A stretch of DNA of 64,000 nt from Prolixibacteraceae bacterium (GTDB lineage Bacteria; Bacteroidota; Bacteroidia; Bacteroidales; Prolixibacteraceae), in contig JAIBEZ010000026.1 in assembly GCA_019459485.1 (NCBI GenBank), positions 1-64,000 on the forward strand, in the 5' to 3' direction. Within the stretch, counting starts at the first letter, position 1. Each line of letters begins with the position of its first letter. Positions 59,566-64,000 of this stretch are shown in pieces. The notes under the pieces are model-generated. The model had not been told where the DNA came from. It saw only the letters and a list, made by a program, of their open reading frames with translations, and did no database searches. A program made the translations under genes and the position numbers.

Positions 59566-60105
59566 TTAAAACAGACGCAACTGGCTCGGATCCTGTTTTG
59601 CTTCTTTCAATGCTTTTCTGGCCAGAATCATTTCAAAAAGTTTGACAGTTGCAAGTGCATCGCCGGCAGCCCGGTGTCGGCCATTAACTTGAATTCCCAG
59701 TTCATCGCAAATTTTTCCAAGCGAATACGACTTGTATCCCGGTATATACTTGCGGCCCATTCTAACCGTGCACATTGTTTTTCGTTGATAATCATACCCC
59801 AGTCTGTTAAATTCTTCCTGAATAAATTTATAGTCGAAACTAACATTGTGAGCTACAAAAACTTTGTCTTCCGTCATTTCCACTACTTTACGGGCCACTT
59901 CATAGAAGCGAGGCGCCGATCTCACCATTTCATTGTCAATGCCAGTCAGGCGGGTAATAAAATCGGGAATATAACATTCAGGATTGATGAGAGTGCTGAA
60001 TGAATCAACGATTTCAAACCCATTGTAAATAAAAATGGCAATTTCTGTTATCTTGCCCGATCTGGATGAATTTCCGGTAGTTTCTATGTCGATGATTGCG
60101 TACAA
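59566..60105 (-). CDS. DnaQ-like 3'-5' exonuclease
   Basis: 179 residues from the TTG at 60105, which gives the usual opening (M)YAIIDIETTGN; the frame continues upstream to another TTG at 60150 but those residues are not family-like. ExoI is YAIIDIETTG, ExoII VFVAHNVSFDYKFI and ExoIII HRAAGDALATVKLF, with all DEDDh residues present. It resembles the epsilon subunit of DNA polymerase III or free-standing exonucleases fused in other taxa to a GIY-YIG domain, which is absent here. Confidence 0.88.
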   Translation of the reverse strand: MYAIIDIETTGNSSRSGKITEIAIFIYNGFEIVDSFSTLINPECYIPDFITRLTGIDNEMVRSAPRFYEVARKVVEMTEDKVFVAHNVSFDYKFIQEEFNRLGYDYQRKTMCTVRMGRKYIPGYKSYSLGKICDELGIQVNGRHRAAGDALATVKLFEMILARKALKEAKQDPSQLRLF

Positions 60106-60346
60106 GGGCTCATAATTTTCAGGTAAAAATACAAAGTTTACACAAAACAACTATGTAATGGTAAATTAACGATAAATGAACCTATTTTTTTTAGTTTTGT
60201 TTAATGTTAAAATATCAGTAAACACTAAAAGTTGTATATTTAAATCAAAAATCATTAATCATTAAACGAGCATGTTCGTTGTACACAAAAAGCGGATGAT
60301 TATCTCACATGCGGGTTCATTCCGCACACACTTAAAATTTAGAAAT

Positions 60347-61672
60347 ATGAAAAAGACAATTTTACTTCTACTCATTGTGGCTTTCGCAGCCACAGTAAAT
60401 GGCCAGACTTCTGATAAAAAATGGGGCCTTGGAGTGGGTGTTGGAGCTTACGGAACTGTAACAGACAATGGCGGTGTAGGTTTTATGCCCGAATTGTATC
60501 TCAGCCGTTATCTGAGTCCGAAATTAGACCTGATGCTTAAAACAGACATGGGGCTTTTCAGATCTGATCTGTTAAACAAACTCGATTTGGTTAACCCATT
60601 TCTTGATTTGCGTTTAAACCTTTCCAACGAAACAAAAAATTTGCGACCATATCTTTATGCAGGGCCAGGTTTATTATGGGACAATCAGGAAACCGGACTA
60701 AATTTCAATGCCGGTCTGGGAACCAAGTATTATTTCAATCCAGCCACTGCGTTGTATCTTGATGCCGGTTATATTCATGGCATTGAAATTACAAGAGGTA
60801 CTGACCTTGTAAGGGATAATTTCATTAAAGGTACTATCGGACTTGAATTCGACTTTGGTAAAGTTCAGGATTCGGACATGGACGGTGTTTCGGACAAAAA
60901 AGACAAATGCCCGAATACCCCTGCCGGTGTTGCCGTTGATGAAAACGGTTGTCCTTTGGATACCGATGGTGACGGTGTTGCCGATTACCTTGACGATTGC
61001 CCAACTGAAGCCGGATTAACTTCTCTTAAAGGATGTCCGGACAGGGATAAAGACGGTATTGCAGACAAAGACGATGCTTGTCCTGATGTTTTCGGATTGG
61101 CCAGCCTGAAAGGTTGCCCTGATACTGACGGCGATGGTGTTACCGATAAAGACGACAAATGTCCGGATACCCCGAAAGGCTGGAAAGTAGATGCTTCAGG
61201 ATGCCCTATTGATACTGATAAAGATGGTTTATTCGATGGCGAAGATGATTGTCCTACTGTTGCAGGTCCGAAAGAGAACAAAGGTTGCCCGGTGAAAGAG
61301 TTAACTGCAGAAGAAATCGAAGCACAAAAAATGAAAGTAGAACCAGTCTATTTTGATTTTGACAAAGCCAACTATATCGCAATCGAAAAAGCAAAAATCG
61401 ATAAATTGGTAAATTTACTGAAAGAAAACAGTAATTATAATGTTAACATTACCGGTCATGCCGACAGCAAGGGAGAAGACAACTACAATATCAATCTTTC
61501 GAAAAGACGTATTGCTTCAGTTGTAAAAGCAATTACTGCTGGCGGAATCAAGAAGAACCGCATTTTGTCAACAAAACCTCTGGGTGAATCAAGCCCCGCT
61601 GCTACCAACGATACCGAAGAAGGTCGTGCACTGAACCGCAGGGTAGAATTTGAAGTGATTAAAACAAAATAA
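60347..61672 (+). CDS. OmpA family protein with thrombospondin type 3 repeats (paralogue 1)
   Basis: 441 residues from the ATG at 60347; the frame upstream is not a signal. Layout: signal peptide (to about 20), an eight-strand barrel-like N-terminal domain (WGLGVGVGAYGTV ... GTIGLEFDFG), five calcium-binding TSP3 repeats (DSDMDGVSDKKDKCPNTPAG, DTDGDGVADYLDDCP and others) and a C-terminal OmpA domain (YFDFDKANYI, ITGHADSKGEDNYN, NRRVEFEV) that holds peptidoglycan. It anchors the outer membrane to the wall. The leader has a TAGTTTTG element at 60192-60199 and a hairpin (TGCGG/CCGCA) at 60310-60326. Confidence 0.92.
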   Translation: MKKTILLLLIVAFAATVNGQTSDKKWGLGVGVGAYGTVTDNGGVGFMPELYLSRYLSPKLDLMLKTDMGLFRSDLLNKLDLVNPFLDLRLNLSNETKNLRPYLYAGPGLLWDNQETGLNFNAGLGTKYYFNPATALYLDAGYIHGIEITRGTDLVRDNFIKGTIGLEFDFGKVQDSDMDGVSDKKDKCPNTPAGVAVDENGCPLDTDGDGVADYLDDCPTEAGLTSLKGCPDRDKDGIADKDDACPDVFGLASLKGCPDTDGDGVTDKDDKCPDTPKGWKVDASGCPIDTDKDGLFDGEDDCPTVAGPKENKGCPVKELTAEEIEAQKMKVEPVYFDFDKANYIAIEKAKIDKLVNLLKENSNYNVNITGHADSKGEDNYNINLSKRRIASVVKAITAGGIKKNRILSTKPLGESSPAATNDTEEGRALNRRVEFEVIKTK

Positions 61673-61691
61673 AAGTATCATTCATTTTTTC

Positions 61692-61726
61692 AAAAAGCCT
61701 TGTCTGAATTCAGACAAGGCTTTTTT
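61692..61726 (+). terminator. Terminator after OmpA paralogue 1
   Basis: AAAAAGCCTTGTCTGAA and its exact inverse complement form a nearly loop-free palindrome followed by a T-run. It lies 20 bp past the stop codon and separates the two paralogues into distinct transcripts. Confidence 0.88.
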
Positions 61727-61775
61727 ATTATTCAGAATAAAATGTATATATTTCGATAACCAAAAATAAACAAAT

Positions 61776-63113
61776 ATGAAAAAGCTACTTTTACTTGCTA
61801 TCATTTTGACTTTTGCTGCAACTGTGAATGCACAAACAGCTGATAAAAAATGGGGGTTCGGCGCAGGATTGGGGGCTTATGGCACCATCGACAACTCTGG
61901 CATTGGGCTAATGCCGGAATTATACTTAAGCCGCTATCTCAGCCCCCGGTTCGACATTATGCTTAAAAATGAACTTGGTCTTTTCAGATCTGATCTGCTG
62001 AGTGATCTAGATTTAGCCAATCCTTCACTCAGTCTCCGATTAAAACTTTCCAACGAAACAAAAAACTTCCGCCCGTACTTATTTGCCGGACCAGGTTTTT
62101 TAGCCGATAACAATGAATCAGGATTGAATTTTAATGCAGGATTGGGAGCAAAATATTATTTCACACCAAAAACTGCTTTCTATTTTGATGCCGGTTATAT
62201 CAACGGAATAGAAATAACGAGGGGTTTGGAAAAGGTAACAGATAACTTTTGGAAAGCCACCCTGGGAATGGAATTTGACTTTGGAAAAACAAAGGATTCG
62301 GACATGGATGGTGTTTCAGACAAAAAAGACAAATGCCCGGATACCCCTGCCGGAGTTGCTGTTGACGCAAATGGTTGTCCATTGGATACTGATGGTGACG
62401 GAGTTCCGGATCATTTGGACGACTGTCCGACTGTTGCCGGACTGGCTTCCTTGAAAGGCTGCCCTGACAGTGACAAAGATGGCATTGCCGACAAAGACGA
62501 TGCTTGTCCGGATGTTTTCGGCTTGGCCAGTCTGAAAGGCTGCCCCGATACTGACGGTGACGGTGTTACCGATAAAGACGACAAATGCCCTGACACTCCG
62601 AAAGGCTGGAAAGTAGATGCTTCAGGATGCCCGGTTGATACTGATAAGGATGGTTTATTTAATGAAGAAGACGATTGTCCAACGGTTGCCGGACCAAAAG
62701 AAAACAAAGGATGCCCGGTAGAAGAGGTTGTGAAAAAGGAAATCACAATTGACCAGATTGAAATTCAAAACATCCAAGCTACCCCGATTCATTTCTTGTC
62801 GGATAAAAGTTATGTGACCGACTATTCAAAAGGAATTCTCGACAAACTGATCACGATCCTCAATGGAAACAAAGACTACAATGTCAATATTTTCGGATAT
62901 GCCGACAGTCAGGGTTCTGATGGATACAATGTTAAATTATCTCAGGACCGCATTGAATCAACAATTGAATATCTGGAATCAAAGGGTATTTCGGCCAATC
63001 GCATTATTCATCAAAAAGCATTTGGTGAAGCAAAACCGATCGCCAGCAACAAAACTCCGGAAGGCCGTTTGCAGAACCGCCGTGTTGAATTTGAGATTTT
63101 CAAAATGAGATAA
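61776..63113 (+). CDS. OmpA family protein with thrombospondin type 3 repeats (paralogue 2)
   Basis: A 445-residue close paralogue of the gene just upstream, with the same layout: signal peptide, barrel-like domain, five TSP3 repeats and OmpA domain. The TSP3 region is nearly identical between the two, whereas the OmpA domains differ more: here the first strand reads TPIHFLSDKSYVTDYSK instead of PVYFDFDKAN, and the loop has IFGYADSQGSDGYN. The peptidoglycan-contacting Asp and Arg (ADSQG, SQDRIES) remain. The pair arose by tandem duplication. Confidence 0.92.
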   Translation: MKKLLLLAIILTFAATVNAQTADKKWGFGAGLGAYGTIDNSGIGLMPELYLSRYLSPRFDIMLKNELGLFRSDLLSDLDLANPSLSLRLKLSNETKNFRPYLFAGPGFLADNNESGLNFNAGLGAKYYFTPKTAFYFDAGYINGIEITRGLEKVTDNFWKATLGMEFDFGKTKDSDMDGVSDKKDKCPDTPAGVAVDANGCPLDTDGDGVPDHLDDCPTVAGLASLKGCPDSDKDGIADKDDACPDVFGLASLKGCPDTDGDGVTDKDDKCPDTPKGWKVDASGCPVDTDKDGLFNEEDDCPTVAGPKENKGCPVEEVVKKEITIDQIEIQNIQATPIHFLSDKSYVTDYSKGILDKLITILNGNKDYNVNIFGYADSQGSDGYNVKLSQDRIESTIEYLESKGISANRIIHQKAFGEAKPIASNKTPEGRLQNRRVEFEIFKMR

Positions 63114-63148
63114 AGTTTAAAGTTCAAGGTCTAAAGTTCAAAGTCAAG
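63112..63148. repeat. Degenerate 7-bp-period repeat, copy 3
   Basis: Units read AAAGTTT, AAAGTTC, AAGGTCT, AAAGTTC, AAAGTCA, starting inside the stop codon of OmpA paralogue 2. The period and GTTCAAA-type unit match the arrays at 22883-22915 and 35484-35521. Confidence 0.6.
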
Positions 63149-63186
63149 ACCGGCAATAAATAAAATTTATAAGGTTTAATTGCAAC

Positions 63187-63219
63187 AAAGCCCTGTCCGA
63201 ATGAATAGACAGGGCTTTT
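63187..63219 (+). terminator. Terminator after OmpA paralogue 2
   Basis: AAAGCCCTGTC (63187-63197) and GACAGGGCTTT (63208-63218) form an 11-bp stem with a 10-nt loop and a short T-run. Confidence 0.8.
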
Positions 63220-63275
63220 CCGATTTAAAGAACACCAATTTTGTTGCCTTAAATCATATTCTGCCGAAATTCAAA

Positions 63276-63283
63276 TATCTTTG
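63276..63283 (+). promoter_or_regulatory. -7 promoter element of argS
   Basis: TATCTTTG matches TAnnTTTG and lies 26 bp before the argS ATG. No -33 element is clear. Confidence 0.45.
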
Positions 63284-63309
63284 TCGCTCAAATTTCAAAA
63301 CAAAAAATA

Positions 63310-64000
63310 ATGTCGATTGAACTGATTATACGTGAACAGATTGTTGAAGCGATAGATAAATGCTACCAGCAAAAAATAGAACCAAGCCTTGTACAACTGC
63401 AAAATACAAGAAAAGAATTTGATGGCGATATTACGATCGTTGTGTTTCCGTTTGTTCGGATGTCGAAAAAATCTCCGGAACAAACTGCCTCCGAAATTGG
63501 CGATTATCTTCAGCAAAATGTAACCGAAGTTAGCTCATACAATGTTGTTAAAGGCTTTCTGAACCTTGTCATTTCAGCTGACTATTGGATTTCAGTTCTT
63601 AATTCGGTTACCTCAACTGCAAATTACGGAATTACCGAACCCACTGAATCATCGAAACTGGCAATGGTGGAATATTCGTCGCCGAACACCAACAAACCTT
63701 TGCATTTGGGGCATATACGCAACAACCTGCTTGGATTTTCACTCGGCGAAATTCTGAAAGCCAACGGCAACAAGGTGGTAAAAACCAACATTGTGAACGA
63801 CCGCGGTATCCATATCTGCAAGTCGATGTATGCCTGGAAAATGTGGGGCGACGGACAAACGCCCGAAAACACCGGCATCAAAGGCGATCACCTTGTTGGC
63901 AATTTCTATGTGAAATTTGATCAGGAATACAAAAAAGAAATTGCCACTTTGATCGAACAAGGTGAAACCAAGGAAAGCGCTGAACAAAACGCCGCATCAA
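63310..64000 (+). CDS. argS: Arginyl-tRNA synthetase, N-terminal part (3' cut by window edge)
   Basis: The frame opens at the ATG at 63310 and runs off the window, giving 230 residues of an enzyme of about 590. The N-terminal Add-1 domain (SIELIIREQIVEAIDKC, VFPFVRMSKKSPEQTASEIG) precedes the class I catalytic core with EYSSPNTNKPLHLGHIRNNL, which contains the HIGH signature as HLGH. A second conserved stretch is NIVNDRGIHICKSM. It charges tRNA-Arg. A TATCTTTG element lies just upstream. Confidence 0.95.
   Translation, partial: MSIELIIREQIVEAIDKCYQQKIEPSLVQLQNTRKEFDGDITIVVFPFVRMSKKSPEQTASEIGDYLQQNVTEVSSYNVVKGFLNLVISADYWISVLNSVTSTANYGITEPTESSKLAMVEYSSPNTNKPLHLGHIRNNLLGFSLGEILKANGNKVVKTNIVNDRGIHICKSMYAWKMWGDGQTPENTGIKGDHLVGNFYVKFDQEYKKEIATLIEQGETKESAEQNAAS

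Noticed and set aside
60985-62746. Matching antisense frames of about 100 codons in both OmpA genes (60985-61281 and 62411-62746)
   Set aside because: Their similarity merely reflects the duplicated TSP3 repeats on the coding strand.

Overview
The window reads as chromosomal DNA of a Bacteroidota member, most likely a marine or sediment Bacteroidales/Marinilabiliales-type organism; the genus cannot be fixed from the sequence. The evidence is: promoter-like motifs of the TAnnTTTG type (best case TTTG-N19-TATATTTG at 29763-29793), absence of strong Shine-Dalgarno sequences, type IX secretion C-terminal sorting domains on two proteins, TonB-dependent receptors, OmpA proteins with thrombospondin type 3 repeats, a GH95 fucosidase, and families typical of the phylum (DUF4924, DUF5606, DUF4876, DUF4857, AsnA, dipeptidyl peptidase III with a HECLGH site). 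Gene density is high and most genes are housekeeping; there is no prophage, CRISPR array, rRNA operon or intact insertion sequence.

Layout. 1-4.2 kb: 3' end of an FAD/Fe-S oxidoreductase, then small lipoprotein, GyrI-like and alpha/beta-hydrolase genes and two small ORFs that look like gene remnants, with two related palindromes. 4.2-7.6 kb: DPP III, a SpoU-type RNA methyltransferase, HU and tRNA-Ser(UGA). 7.8-16.2 kb: GH95 fucosidase, an outer-membrane protein, a propeller lipoprotein, an S9D peptidase, a frameshifted secreted esterase, a possible transposase relic and tRNA-His. 16.3-21.5 kb: an ECF sigma factor with a PepSY-like protein, then a coiled-coil lipoprotein ending in lysine, two L,D-transpeptidases, a membrane-anchored partner and MobA. 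21.6-30 kb: M48 protease, CinA, an AsmA-like protein, an MFS transporter, AsnA and tRNAs Arg, Ser and Pro, with a 180-bp element bounded by perfect 14-bp inverted repeats. 30-44.5 kb: Lnt, a 5'-nucleotidase split over two genes, an amidase, a prs-rplY-pth-S4 cluster, EngB, ManA, Udk, an exonuclease, a TPR histidine kinase and a DJ-1 protein. 44.5-55.2 kb: a tight six-gene operon (TonB receptor, DUF4876 lipoprotein, DUF6850-like barrel, ABC ATPase, permease, DUF4857) preceded by a T9SS-exported duplicated propeller protein. 55.4-64 kb: a lipoprotein, a second ECF sigma factor, a BtuB-like receptor, DUF5606, a DnaQ-like exonuclease, tandem OmpA/TSP3 paralogues and the start of argS.

The two most promising systems are (1) the lipoprotein-L,D-transpeptidase cluster at 17.6-20.9 kb, whose layout suggests a Bacteroidota counterpart of Braun's lipoprotein tethering (the lipoprotein and the first transpeptidase appear to share an N-terminal helical domain and the lipoprotein ends in Lys), and (2) the TonB/DUF4876/DUF6850/ABC/DUF4857 operon, a trans-envelope system of unknown substrate. 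The intergenic DNA also holds two families of short-period degenerate repeats (7-bp and 9-11-bp units) that recur within the window.

All family names are from reading the proteins by eye. No database search was run, so DUF names and remnants in particular are provisional.
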